Both the position numbers and the translations under genes were made by a program. Of a stretch of DNA of 64,000 nt, positions 34,961 through 44,060 are shown in pieces. The DNA is from an uncultured Christensenella sp. (GTDB lineage Bacteria > Bacillota > Clostridia > Christensenellales > UBA3700). Where the stretch lies: positions 22,046 to 86,045 of the forward strand of contig CASDWJ010000019.1 of assembly GCA_949284695.1 (NCBI GenBank). Direction: 5' to 3'. The number at the start of each line of letters is the position of its first letter. Positions within the stretch are counted from its first letter, which is position 1. The notes beneath the pieces were generated by a model that ran no database searches, was not told where the DNA came from, and worked only from the letters and a program-made list of their open reading frames with translations.

Positions 34961-36607
34961 TTATTTCGTATCGAGTTTTGCAAAGACTATCGCGTCGCTA
35001 TAATTGACCTTGCCTATCTCTGCCAGCACATATACGTTGCCGTCCTTGTCGCCGTCCATACACGAGTAGCCCGCCGCTCCGCCGTAGATAAGTTTGCTCG
35101 TCCAGTTCTCTCCGTCGGTCGTAGTGCCCACCGACAGATTGACTCTCGTATGGAACGAGTCGGGGTAACTGAGCATCAGTTTGCCGTCGTGTACGTAGAG
35201 CGACGCCATACATATGGGAGTTTTGAGCGTCGTGAATTTTTCTTTGATATACCAGGTCGCGCCGCCGTCTTTAGAATACGACAGCTTCTGGAACTGTCTG
35301 GGGTGGTAATCGCAGCAGCCCGCACCGTCTCTGACGACCATCACCACTTCACCGCTCTCCAGCACCGCCGCTTCGCATTCGTTGCCGCTGCCCGCGACTT
35401 CGCTTCTCTGCCAGGTCAGACCGTGGTCGTCGCTGTATATAACGAAAGAACTGCCGTTGTTGCTTGCGGGTACGATTATCCTGCCGTCGAACTCTCCGCC
35501 TCTGATCTGTACCGCCTTGCCGGGACCGACCATCAGAGTATCCGCGCGCACTCCGTCAGCCGCGCCTCTCTTGATGTTGGGATCTTTGGGCAGGCTGATA
35601 TTGATCGGCTCTTCCCAGTCAAAAGTCAGATCATCTTTGAGCCTGCCTCTGATATTGAAAGTGTTGTAGTTGAAACCCGTCGACTTGGTCGCACTCATGT
35701 GCACTATGTTGAGAAGTCCCGTATCCCTGTCCAGCACCACGGTCGGGTTGCCGTACTTGCCTACTTCTTCGCCGAACGTGAATATGGTTTTCTGCTCTCC
35801 CCAGGTCTTGCCTCCGTCGAGCGAGAATTTGCCCAGCATATCCACTACGCCTACGTCGTGAGCAGAATTTTTTCTGCCCTCCACGAGCGCGAGGAGCACG
35901 TCTCTTTCAAAGTGCGTGCCGCATTTTGCATTGAGTATATCCTTATCCATTACGATAAGCGACGGGATCCTGTATGCGGAATAACCGTCCGTCTTGCCCT
36001 CGAAAAGCAGATAGGGTGCGCCGTCGGTATTGTGGAACTTGCCGTACTTCTGGCTTCTCGCCCATGCTGCGCCGACAAGCATGGTGAGCACGATGGTAGC
36101 GGATATAATGCAGGACATCACGTACGCTTTCGTCACTATCGCGACGAGTGCCGCCACGAGCATGAACACCGCGCCAGCGATGAGCATTATCATATTGAGC
36201 GTGTTGAGCGCTATGGGTTGGAAAAGGTCGACCACCAGCGCTTTTATGATTATATACACGAGAAAAGCCGCGCCCAGCACAAGCAGGACTATCGAACTGA
36301 CGAGCGCGTCTGCTCCCGACTCTACGCCCGTAATCGCCACAATTAGTCCCACTACGGGAAGCACCGCCATCGCACAGCAGAACAACGCCGACATCGCCGT
36401 CGACGAAAAGAACAACCCGTCGTTGAAGATCAGGAACATAAAGACCGCCACTGCAAGTACGAGAAACGCAATCGCTGCCACGACGAACGTCCATATATTG
36501 TCGAAACACGCGTCGGAAAAAACACCGCAAAGCACGGCTGCGACGATCAGCATCGCGATAAACGCACCGAGCACCGCGAGTTGCGGCGCATGTTTTTTGT
36601 CAAACAT
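34961..36607 (-). CDS. Six-helix membrane domain fused to GH33 sialidase
   Basis: 548 residues. Residues 8-182 contain six hydrophobic helices (about 8-30, 39-61, 70-93, 103-125, 137-159, 163-182). The rest is a sialidase beta-propeller: YRIPSL (212-217; the FRIP motif with the catalytic Arg), EGRKNSAHDVG (the Glu/Asp region), and Asp boxes SLDGGKTW, SDDHGLTW and SKDGGATW. Sialidases release terminal sialic acid from glycans. With an even helix number and a short N-terminus, the propeller side of the membrane is not certain; outward is expected for substrate access. GGAGG precedes the ATG. The YhcH gene nearby belongs to sialic acid use in other bacteria. Confidence 0.9.
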   Translation of the reverse strand: MFDKKHAPQLAVLGAFIAMLIVAAVLCGVFSDACFDNIWTFVVAAIAFLVLAVAVFMFLIFNDGLFFSSTAMSALFCCAMAVLPVVGLIVAITGVESGADALVSSIVLLVLGAAFLVYIIIKALVVDLFQPIALNTLNMIMLIAGAVFMLVAALVAIVTKAYVMSCIISATIVLTMLVGAAWARSQKYGKFHNTDGAPYLLFEGKTDGYSAYRIPSLIVMDKDILNAKCGTHFERDVLLALVEGRKNSAHDVGVVDMLGKFSLDGGKTWGEQKTIFTFGEEVGKYGNPTVVLDRDTGLLNIVHMSATKSTGFNYNTFNIRGRLKDDLTFDWEEPINISLPKDPNIKRGAADGVRADTLMVGPGKAVQIRGGEFDGRIIVPASNNGSSFVIYSDDHGLTWQRSEVAGSGNECEAAVLESGEVVMVVRDGAGCCDYHPRQFQKLSYSKDGGATWYIKEKFTTLKTPICMASLYVHDGKLMLSYPDSFHTRVNLSVGTTTDGENWTSKLIYGGAAGYSCMDGDKDGNVYVLAEIGKVNYSDAIVFAKLDTK

Positions 36608-36667
36608 AATACCTCCTTATCGGCAGACAGCCGCGGATACGTCGTATCCGTATCTTTATCTTTTATA

Positions 36668-36696
36668 TTTTACCATATAAAAACGCAATTGTCCAA
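36668..36696 (-). promoter_or_regulatory. Promoter of the membrane sialidase gene
   Basis: Minus strand TTGGAC (36696-36691), 17 nt, TAAAAT (36673-36668). Confidence 0.7.
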
Positions 36697-36747
36697 AAAT
36701 ATCTCCGTATTGTGAATTTTATATGCCGCGCACCCGACAGACGCACA

Positions 36748-36776
36748 TTGACAGCGCAGCGCGCACGTTATATAAT
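36748..36776 (+). promoter_or_regulatory. Full-consensus sigma-70 promoter
   Basis: TTGACA (36748-36753), exactly 17 nt, TATAAT (36771-36776). It drives the EEP-family lipoprotein gene at 36801. Confidence 0.92.
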
Positions 36777-36800
36777 ATTATCGGTGACGGAGGGAGTTTT

Positions 36801-37706
36801 ATGAAGAAGATTTACTCATTTACTATTGTCGTTCTCATCCTTGCCTGCTTGATCTTGTCGTTTTGCGCCTGCGACGACGCGCCGCCGTCTTACGACGGTT
36901 ACAGAGTATACGACGTGATGAGCATGAACATAAGAATGGACGCAATAATCGACTTCAACGAAAAAAACTGGGATGACGGCAGAGGCGCGCTCGTATGCGA
37001 CTATATCAGGAACAGCGGAGCCGACGTGGTCTGTCTGCAGGAAGTCTGCCTCAATCAGCACGAAGACATCCTTAACGCTCTCGGCGACGTCTATTCCGTG
37101 ATATACTACCAACGCGAAGCTGAAGGACGCAATCCGGAAGGGCTTGCTATCCTTTACAGCAACGAGTTCGAGCTTGTCGAAAGCAACCGCTTCTGGCTGA
37201 GTTCCACTCCCGACACAGAGTCGAAGGACTGGGGAGCCGCATATAAAAGGATAAGCGTGAACGCCGTACTCCGAGACAAGACGACGAGTCGGGAAATCAA
37301 CGTCTTCACCGTACATCTCGACCATATCAGCGAGCTGTCGCGCGAAAACGGTCTGTCTCTTATCCTCGAACGCGCGGCGCAGTACGACTGCCCCGCCATA
37401 CTCGCGGGAGACTTCAACACTAACGAAAACAGCGACTGCTATTCTATCGTCGCAGAGCAGATGCAGGACTGCCGCAAGGTCGCGCCCGTGACCGACAGCG
37501 GTCTTACATATCAGAACTTCGGCTCGATAAAACAAACCGAAGAAAGTTTGCCGATAGACTTCTGCTTTGCCGATAACTCATTCAGCGTGTTCGAATTCGA
37601 TATAAAAGCAGAAACTACGGACGACGGCGTTTATTACTCCGATCACTATGCGATAACAGCAAAGCTCGGGCTTCCGCTCCCCGAAACTGCAGAAGGATCG
37701 GCTTGA
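36801..37706 (+). CDS. Endonuclease/exonuclease/phosphatase (EEP) family lipoprotein
   Basis: 301 residues from ATG 36801 (GAGGGAG upstream). Signal MKKIYSFTIVVLILACLILSFCAC with lipobox, Cys24 region. EEP motifs: MSMNIRMD (Asn metal ligand), DVVCLQEV (Glu), VFTVHLDH (catalytic His), AILAGDFNTNEN (Asp/Asn), IDFCFA, and YYSDHYAI (SDHxP-type His). Members cleave phosphodiesters in nucleic acids, sphingomyelin or inositol phosphates. As an exported lipoprotein it may scavenge phosphate or nucleotides, or act on host lipids. Single gene. Confidence 0.92.
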   Translation: MKKIYSFTIVVLILACLILSFCACDDAPPSYDGYRVYDVMSMNIRMDAIIDFNEKNWDDGRGALVCDYIRNSGADVVCLQEVCLNQHEDILNALGDVYSVIYYQREAEGRNPEGLAILYSNEFELVESNRFWLSSTPDTESKDWGAAYKRISVNAVLRDKTTSREINVFTVHLDHISELSRENGLSLILERAAQYDCPAILAGDFNTNENSDCYSIVAEQMQDCRKVAPVTDSGLTYQNFGSIKQTEESLPIDFCFADNSFSVFEFDIKAETTDDGVYYSDHYAITAKLGLPLPETAEGSA

Positions 37707-37834
37707 CGGATCACCCCGACAAGACAACTAAAAAATATAAGACAATGCAAAACGGGATCCGCAGATACGGGTCCCGTTCTGAACGATTATCTGTCAGCCA
37801 TGCCGTTCCGGTCAACAGCGACATCTGAACCGTC

Positions 37835-38281
37835 TCATCTGTATTTTATTTTGAAAACCGCCTTTTTGACCTGTCTGCAACAGGTCGAATCGTCTCGTAT
37901 GCTCGGCGCGTGCGCTTCTCCCGGCATAAACATACACCAATCGCCTGCTTTCATCGTAAGATAAGCGAATTCTCCGCTCCAGATCGCGATGTCTTTTTCT
38001 GCGGAATACGGCGTCACTTCTCCGAGCTTGCCTGCGGGCACTCCCATGAGCTCCTCGCCCTCGAGTATAAGCTGTATGTCCGCATAATTCTCGTGCGTTT
38101 CCGCTGTCGCGCCCTCTTTGGGTCTCGGCTCGTAGGTCATCACGTTGACGAACACTCCGTCCGCAATGTCGTGTCTGCCGAGCGAAAAATCTGCGTTCTT
38201 GTCTTTTGCCATTGCCATACACAGCGCGACTTTTTCGTCGAGATCGTCGTAAAAGTCGTCTGCAAGTTTTGAATATATCAT
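37835..38281 (-). CDS. YhcH/YjgK/YiaL family cupin (DUF386)
   Basis: 148 residues from ATG 38281 with AAAGGAG upstream; the frame stays open far upstream through the preceding gene. Family marks: MTYEPRPKEGATAETHENYADIQLIL split over two strands (H..D metal site), EGEELMGV, and GDWCMFMPGEAHAPSI (second His). YhcH in E. coli is in the sialic acid operon and related proteins act on sugar anomers or as EbgC-type subunits. With the sialidase 7 kb away this fits use of N-acetylneuraminate, although no nan lyase or kinase gene is in view. It starts 11 nt after the PD-(D/E)XK-like gene. Confidence 0.92.
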   Translation of the reverse strand: MIYSKLADDFYDDLDEKVALCMAMAKDKNADFSLGRHDIADGVFVNVMTYEPRPKEGATAETHENYADIQLILEGEELMGVPAGKLGEVTPYSAEKDIAIWSGEFAYLTMKAGDWCMFMPGEAHAPSIRDDSTCCRQVKKAVFKIKYR

Positions 38282-38292
38282 CTTTTCTCCTT

Positions 38293-39408
38293 TTATTCTT
38301 CGGGCGCGAACGTCGCTTCGAGCCTCTCGGTAAAGCGTTGCACGTCGTCCATATTGTCGAATCTGTACGCAACGTATTCGGTCTTTCCGTTCTGAATCGT
38401 GCAGATGAATTTTTTCTCGTCGTCGTAGTCGTACTGCGGCAGATTTGCGTCCTTGAGTATCGCCATTACGACCGCCTGTTCGCGTTGCAGGAACATTATC
38501 TTGGCGTACGTCACGTTGCCCACGCGGTAACTGTAAGAGCCTTGCAACTGCTCCACTTCTTTGACCACGTTGGCGCAGTCGTCGAGTACGGTGATAAGGC
38601 TCGGCACGAGTTCGCAGAGCGCCTCGGCGACGGCTATGTATCTGTCTCCCCATTCGTCAGTATTGAATCCGCGCAGATTTCTGATCTTGGAATATGCGAT
38701 GTCGCTTTCGCCGTTCACGTCGCCCTCCGTCAGCATCAGCCTCGACGGCAGAGCGAACGCGCCTTCGTTCTCGTCCACTATGCCCGCGGCTATCAGCTTG
38801 CGATAAGTCAGGAAGCCGAAATTCAGTCTTTCCTTATACCACGTCTCGCCGATCAGTTCTTTCAGCACGGGGTCGTCGTCAAAAGGCGGATTGTCGAGAT
38901 ACTTGTCACCCGTCAGCGCTACGAAATAATATCCCGCCGCGCCCGCCAGAGTCTCTCTGCAATAGGTGACAAGTCTGCCTTTGTTGAGCTTTCTCATCCT
39001 GTCTCCGCAGGGCGGCATTTTGACTTCGACAATGCGCAGATAATCCTTGTGATTGTACTTCAGCGCCTCCTTGAATCTCCACTTCAAAGCAAGCTGTACG
39101 TTGAGACAGCCTGCGTCGGCATAACTTTCTCTCGTCGAGACCGCGTTTTTATATTCCACCACTTTCGCTTCGGTAAACACCACGTATTTTGCATCTTGCG
39201 TATATGCGACTATGATCAGATCGGGACTGCCGAACTCGCCCAAAGAAAACTCGACCAGATATTCGCATCTGACGACTTTGTCTATGAAAGACGGCGCTTC
39301 TCCGACCCATTGGATCTGTCTCAGAATAGCATTGGGAGCCTTGTCGGCGGCGTCGATCAGGATGGCGTTGACCAGCCCTCTTTCGCCGTAAAGAAATACG
39401 TTGTCCAT
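38293..39408 (-). CDS. Uncharacterised protein with PD-(D/E)XK nuclease-like motif
   Basis: 371 residues, soluble. Near the N-terminus, SPDLIIVAY (Asp63) followed by YVVFTEAKV (Glu80-x-Lys82) has the spacing and hydrophobic pattern of a PD-(D/E)XK nuclease core, and RGLVNAIL/IDAADKAPNAIL could be the preceding helix. The remaining 280 residues match no family I know; they are helical with a DFDNMDDVQRFTERL-like end. It is in an operon with YhcH. Nuclease activity is inference from the motif alone. Confidence 0.72.
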   Translation of the reverse strand: MDNVFLYGERGLVNAILIDAADKAPNAILRQIQWVGEAPSFIDKVVRCEYLVEFSLGEFGSPDLIIVAYTQDAKYVVFTEAKVVEYKNAVSTRESYADAGCLNVQLALKWRFKEALKYNHKDYLRIVEVKMPPCGDRMRKLNKGRLVTYCRETLAGAAGYYFVALTGDKYLDNPPFDDDPVLKELIGETWYKERLNFGFLTYRKLIAAGIVDENEGAFALPSRLMLTEGDVNGESDIAYSKIRNLRGFNTDEWGDRYIAVAEALCELVPSLITVLDDCANVVKEVEQLQGSYSYRVGNVTYAKIMFLQREQAVVMAILKDANLPQYDYDDEKKFICTIQNGKTEYVAYRFDNMDDVQRFTERLEATFAPEE

Positions 39409-39822
39409 AATTTTCTCCTTCGCAACAAAGTTGCCTTTTTATACTTTTATTAGATCCCAAAAAGCGGTCTTTGTCAATAGCGACCGACAAAATTTTACAT
39501 ATTTTTCAACAATGCTCCGCGCGCGCGATAATACGCGTATCTTTTTGCACTTCCCCGCCCGACTCCCGGGAAAGTATCGCCACCGCAGCGGACGAACGGC
39601 TCAAACCCGCAAAGACGCGCTCGTCCGCGGCAAGGCTTTTGCGGGAGAGCATATGCATTATCCGACAACGCACGATTATCTCATAAATCAAAAGAAATGA
39701 GTCCTGTACAATACAGAACTCACTCAAAATGCAATTCAATGGTTTTTGTCCGACTTTTTGGTCGGTGGTTGCGGTGAGGCGTTTTCCGCAAACGTATCGT
39801 GACAATTCAAACGATTGCGCGC
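39409..39822. other. Intergenic stretch with one promoter and two hairpins
   Basis: Contains a minus-strand promoter TTGACA (39477-39472), 17 nt, TCTAAT (39454-39449) for the PD-(D/E)XK-like gene; an inverted repeat GAGTCCTG...CAGAACTC at 39699-39721; and CCGACTTTTTGGTCGG at 39752-39767, a possible weak terminator after the fucosidase gene. No coding frame is supported. Confidence 0.65.
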
Positions 39823-41403
39823 TTATTTTGCGTACAGCTCCACGCACCTCAGTACGGGCACGCTCCTTGACTGCCTGACCACTATCCTCACGACGTCGCT
39901 CGCGGGCGCGTTCTCGAACATGAGTATCCTGCGGTTGCCTATGACGGTGCTGTCGCCGATCAGTTTCCATTTGCCTTCAGACCTGACCCACACTTCGAAC
40001 GCTTCAACTCTCTGCGAAGATCTGAGATCTTCTCTGAGATCTATCCTGCCGAGGCTTGTCGGCTCTTTGAGATAGAAATCGAGTATGTATTCCGAAGAAG
40101 TGAACGTATATCCGTCTCTTTCGTTGTCGAGAAGCGCGTAAAGCTCCTGCTTTTCCTGCATCGAGTCGTTGTCTCCGACCTCTATCCTCTCCACCTCTAT
40201 CGGCTTTGCCGTCGTCGCCGCTATCGCGTCGCCGAATTCTTTGAGGATCTTTACGTCCTTATCCGCGATCCTGCCGCTCTTGTCGGGCGGGACGTTGAGG
40301 AGCAGACTGCTGTTGCCGCCGACAGACGTGAAGTATATCTGCAACAGTTGTTCAAGGCTCTTGGGGTTCTGATACCAGTGGTAGAACCAGCCTTTTCTGA
40401 TGCTGACGTCCACTTCTGCGGGATAGAACGCGAGATCTTTGTAATTTGCAAGCAGTTCTCTGCTTCCTCTGTCAGCCGCTTCCGCGCTTACAGACTGAAG
40501 CGCTTCCGCTCCGTCCTCGCTCGTCTGGAAATGCTCTGTGGACGCGTTGGACATGCTGACCACGCTCCACTCGCTTTCGCGCGCGATACCCGCTTCGTTG
40601 CCTACCCACCTGACGTCAGTGCCCTGTATCGCGGTCACGCATCCCGGCTGAAGGTCGTTGATGAGCTGTTCGTAGCCTTCCATATCATACTCAAAGCCCG
40701 GCTCTATGTCCGCATCCTCTCCGCGCGCGCCGTCCATCCATACGCAGAAGATCTCGCCGTAGTCGCCGCAAAGCAATTCTCTGAGCTGTTCTTTATAAAA
40801 ATCGTTGTACGCGTCCGTGCCGTAGCACTCTGCGTTCATATCCCACGGCGACAGATAGATGCCGAATTTGAGACCATATTTCTTGCAGCTCTCGGACAGT
40901 TCCTTGACGATGTCTCCCTGCCCGTTCTTGTAAGGACTTGCCGCAATGCTGTGCTCCGTCGTCTTGGTCTGCCACAGGCAGAAGCCGTCGTGATGCTTCG
41001 CCGTGAAGATGACTCCTTTGCTTCCCGACGCTTTGAGCGCCTCGCACCACTGATCGGTATCGAGATCCTCGGGGTTGAACTTGGACGGAGACTCCTCTCC
41101 CGTGCCCCATTCTTTGCCCGTCATCGTGTTCATACCGAAGTGTATAAAATTGTAATACTCGAGTTCGAGATAATCGAGTTGCTTCTCGGACGGCAAAACG
41201 CCGATGAGCCTGTCGACCTCCTCGCTCTCCTTGTCGTAGCCGTTGTTGTAATTGCCGCAGCCTTGCACAAATTCTTCACCCTCGGCATAGCTCTTTTCGG
41301 GCACTTCGTAATAATTGTATTTGTTCTTATCGCATCCTGCGAACGAAAAAAACGAGCACATGGCAACTCCGACTACGGTCAATACCGCAAATAACTTTTT
41401 CAT
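39823..41403 (-). CDS. GH29 alpha-L-fucosidase lipoprotein
   Basis: 526 residues. Lipoprotein signal with lipobox SFAGC (Cys24). GH29 features: FIHFGMNTMTGKEWG (86-100), VIFTAKHHDGFCLW (131-144), the nucleophile Asp224 in VWMDGARG, then GNSSLLLNVPPD. The last ~120 residues form a beta-sandwich of the F5/8 type (DFYLKEPTSLGRIDLRED, RFEVWV) that probably binds sugar. It removes terminal alpha-L-fucose from glycans at the cell surface, complementing the GH95 enzyme. Monocistronic with promoter TTTACA-17-TACAAT. Confidence 0.93.
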   Translation of the reverse strand: MKKLFAVLTVVGVAMCSFFSFAGCDKNKYNYYEVPEKSYAEGEEFVQGCGNYNNGYDKESEEVDRLIGVLPSEKQLDYLELEYYNFIHFGMNTMTGKEWGTGEESPSKFNPEDLDTDQWCEALKASGSKGVIFTAKHHDGFCLWQTKTTEHSIAASPYKNGQGDIVKELSESCKKYGLKFGIYLSPWDMNAECYGTDAYNDFYKEQLRELLCGDYGEIFCVWMDGARGEDADIEPGFEYDMEGYEQLINDLQPGCVTAIQGTDVRWVGNEAGIARESEWSVVSMSNASTEHFQTSEDGAEALQSVSAEAADRGSRELLANYKDLAFYPAEVDVSIRKGWFYHWYQNPKSLEQLLQIYFTSVGGNSSLLLNVPPDKSGRIADKDVKILKEFGDAIAATTAKPIEVERIEVGDNDSMQEKQELYALLDNERDGYTFTSSEYILDFYLKEPTSLGRIDLREDLRSSQRVEAFEVWVRSEGKWKLIGDSTVIGNRRILMFENAPASDVVRIVVRQSRSVPVLRCVELYAK

Positions 41404-41438
41404 AAATACCTCTCAGACAAAATCTGCCTTACATTTTG

Positions 41439-41467
41439 ATTGTACCATACTGCCGCTTCTTTGTAAA
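41439..41467 (-). promoter_or_regulatory. Promoter of the GH29 gene
   Basis: Minus strand TTTACA (41467-41462), 17 nt, TACAAT (41444-41439). Confidence 0.8.
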
Positions 41468-41655
41468 CACTCTTTTTTATATCCGTCCCTCCGTTTCCCG
41501 CACGCGGCAACCTCGCGTCGTCCCGTTCGCCGCCTCTGCACTCTCTCGGTCCCTCTACCGCCGCGGTCTTTTTCGCGGTCTTTCAATTATTTTTTTGCCA
41601 AATCCCGAAAATCGGTTTACTTTTTTATCCGATTGTGATATATTCAATCGTGCTT

Positions 41656-41892
<237 letters not shown>

Positions 41893-41999
41893 ATTATCTC
41901 TGCCTTATCCTTATATAACAGGCAACCCGGTTGTGCTATGCGTGGGCGACTAATGCTCTTTATCAGTTACACCCAAAAATGTTACTGTCAATGAATCAC

Positions 42000-42986
42000 T
42001 TATATACGAAAATATCTCTGATTCCTGCTTGTCGGTTTGTCAGGCTGAGTCATACCGATCAGTCCCGCTTCTATCGCCGGCGCGAGGTAGTGTTTTCTGA
42101 AACCGTCTCTCGATTTCAGTCCCAGCTTGTCCATAAGCTCTTTTGCAGTCATCGGATAACTTTGCAGAACGCCGAGAAGCGCAGTGACCTGGGTGCTGAT
42201 ATGGTTCTGATGTTCGTGCGTTTCGTGCAGTATATCGTTGACCGCGTTCAGGATGGTGTTGAGCATAAACACTATAAACGCGTTGGACTTCCCTTGACTT
42301 GTCGATATTTTTATCGCCTTGTAATACTCTTCCTGACGGTCTTTTATTATGCTCTCTATCGGTATCCACGCAAATATCGGCTTCCAGCTTGCGAGCAGTG
42401 CCGTCTGCCACAGCCTGCCCATTCTGCCGTTGCCGTCGCAAAACGGATGTATAAACTCAAATTCGTAATGGAACACGCTTGACTTTATCAGCATATTCAC
42501 CTTGCTTTCTTTGAGCCACGCAAAAAGCTGATTGACAAGCGGACTCACCATATCGTGCGGCGGGGCGACGTGTATGACCTCGCCGTTCTGATTGTAAACG
42601 CCCACTTGCGTGGAGCGCAGTTTGCCGCACTCTCTGACAAGCCCGTTCATCATGATCTTGTGTATTCTCAATAGGTCTTCGACGCTGTACGGGTCGATAT
42701 TGTCGATCTCTTTGTATGCGTCGAATGCGTTTCTAACCGCGCAGACGTCTTCTTCGGGGGCAAGCACCCTCTTGCCGTTGAGTACCTCAGTTACCTGCTG
42801 CATAGTCAGCGTATTGTTTTCGATCGCAAGCGACGAGTGTACCGACTTAATGCGCGACACCTTGCGAAGCCTCGGCAATCTTTCAAGATCGTTTACGCTG
42901 TCAAGCCTGCCGATCTTTTCCATTATCTGCGCCGTCAGATCGAACATTTCGTCTGTCAGATCGTACGGCGGAATATATTTGTCCAT
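42000..42986 (-). CDS. Fic family protein (class II, self-inhibited)
   Basis: 328 residues. Fic core motif HPFCDGNGRMGR at 180-191, complete with His, Asp/Asn and Arg. The inhibitory helix motif S-x3-E-N is upstream at SLAIEN (52-57), so it is a class II Fic that shuts itself by placing Glu56 in the active site. The flap and the C-terminal winged helix (about 265-328, MTAKELMDKLGLKSRDGFRKHYL) match the Fic-wHTH architecture. The reaction is transfer of AMP to a Tyr, Ser or Thr of a target; the target is unknown. It lies alone between two direct repeats attached to tRNA-Ala. Confidence 0.95.
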   Translation of the reverse strand: MDKYIPPYDLTDEMFDLTAQIMEKIGRLDSVNDLERLPRLRKVSRIKSVHSSLAIENNTLTMQQVTEVLNGKRVLAPEEDVCAVRNAFDAYKEIDNIDPYSVEDLLRIHKIMMNGLVRECGKLRSTQVGVYNQNGEVIHVAPPHDMVSPLVNQLFAWLKESKVNMLIKSSVFHYEFEFIHPFCDGNGRMGRLWQTALLASWKPIFAWIPIESIIKDRQEEYYKAIKISTSQGKSNAFIVFMLNTILNAVNDILHETHEHQNHISTQVTALLGVLQSYPMTAKELMDKLGLKSRDGFRKHYLAPAIEAGLIGMTQPDKPTSRNQRYFRI

Positions 42987-43122
42987 ACTTTTTCTCCTTA
43001 ATTTGTATTATACCCAAACCCTTATCACGATGTCAATGTCTTACATATTATCTTACGCATTATCTTGAATCGGTAAACTGATAAAATAATCGACCTGAAC
43101 TATTCGACTTTGTATAAATACG

Positions 43123-43294
43123 CTCCACCAGGACGGCAAAACGGCACCTTAATCGGGTGCCTTTTTTGCTCGTCTTGGGGAGATAAGGGGGACAAGAACC
43201 CTGTTATTTATAACGGGTGCGGCGCGGCAGTACCGATATTGTCAGTCGCAATATCACCCGATGCCGCGGTTTTTCGCCACAGGGCGAAACTCCC
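43123..43294. repeat. Direct repeat, right copy, with orphan tRNA 3' end
   Basis: Starts CTCCACCAGGACGGCAAAACGG as in the left copy but with no tRNA body before it, and ends GCGAAACTCCC. Differences from the left copy are a few single-base changes. It contains an orphan terminator (GGCACC...GGGTGCC plus T-run at 43143-43167). Confidence 0.9.
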
Positions 43295-43424
43295 CTTCTT
43301 ACTATACTAAATAAATCCTGACGGAGTGTAAATGCCGTAAAATATCCGATATGTATTTTGATATTGCAAAAAACGAAGCCCTCGTATATGAAGGCTTCGC
43401 TTTTATATTGCTGATGGATTGACG

Positions 43425-43880
43425 TTATACGGTGCGTTTTTTGCGGCGGATGAGGAACCAGACGAGCGCGCCTATTCCACCCGCTCCCGCAACGGATCCG
43501 ACCGCGACGCCCGCTATTTCGCCGCCCGAAAGACCGGCGGGCGCGACAGAGACGGTGATCTCCATTTCTATCACCTGATAGTTGTCGGTATCGGACGGGG
43601 TATAGATCGCGGTATAAGTGATTTTGCCGTCGCTGCCGACAGAGACGGAGCCGTCCTTCCAAGTCCAGCCTTCGGGCAGAGTGATCTCGGACAGAGACTG
43701 CCCTTCCGTGACCTCGATCGTAGCGGGGGGCGTGACCTGCGGCTTAGCTTTTTCCACGGTCACTACCAAAGATTTGGTCACCGAAACGTAATTCTCGTTA
43801 TCGTTCGGCGTAAACACGGCGATAAAGGATTTCTGCCCTGCAGATCCCACAAGCTGGGTATTGTCCTGCCCGCCTGCAAC
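43425..43880 (-). pseudogene. C-terminal remnant of a repeat-containing surface protein
   Basis: About 150 codons in frame to the stop at 43425. Two beta-rich units with the closing phrase (I/F)xAVFTPNDNENY and YTAIYTPSDTDNY, typical of Ig-like/MBG surface repeats, are followed by a transmembrane helix (GVAVGSVAGAGGIGALVWFLI) and RRKKR stop-transfer end. There is no signal peptide; a frame extension to 43976 codes unrelated Cys/Phe-rich residues and lacks a ribosome site. The 5' part of the gene has been lost, with the break near 43880. Confidence 0.75.
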
Positions 43881-44011
43881 GCGGATACTCCTTCTTCTTT
43901 GTAAGTATAGTATCTTCAAAAGAAAAAGGCAACTGAATTGCACGCCTTGTGCATTATGTGCAAAAGAAAATCGCAAGACATGGCGTCAATTCTTCTTTTT
44001 TCTCAAAGAAA

Positions 44012-44040
44012 AGCCCGCAGAACGCTTCTGCGGGCTTTTG
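44012..44040 (-). terminator. Terminator of the coupling-ATPase operon
   Basis: AGCCCGCAGAA-CGC-TTCTGCGGGCT with T-runs on both sides; it lies just past the stop at 44061. Confidence 0.9.
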
Positions 44041-44060
44041 CTTTTCACTACCGTGCATTT

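Noticed and set aside
34735-34983. 83-codon N-terminal extension of ddh
   Set aside because: It precedes a good ribosome site and the canonical MIRLGISGYG start, and its composition is not protein-like.
37835-38653. 272-codon reading of the YhcH frame
   Set aside because: The first 120 codons are a shifted reading of the preceding gene; the ATG at 38281 has AAAGGAG and starts the conserved domain.
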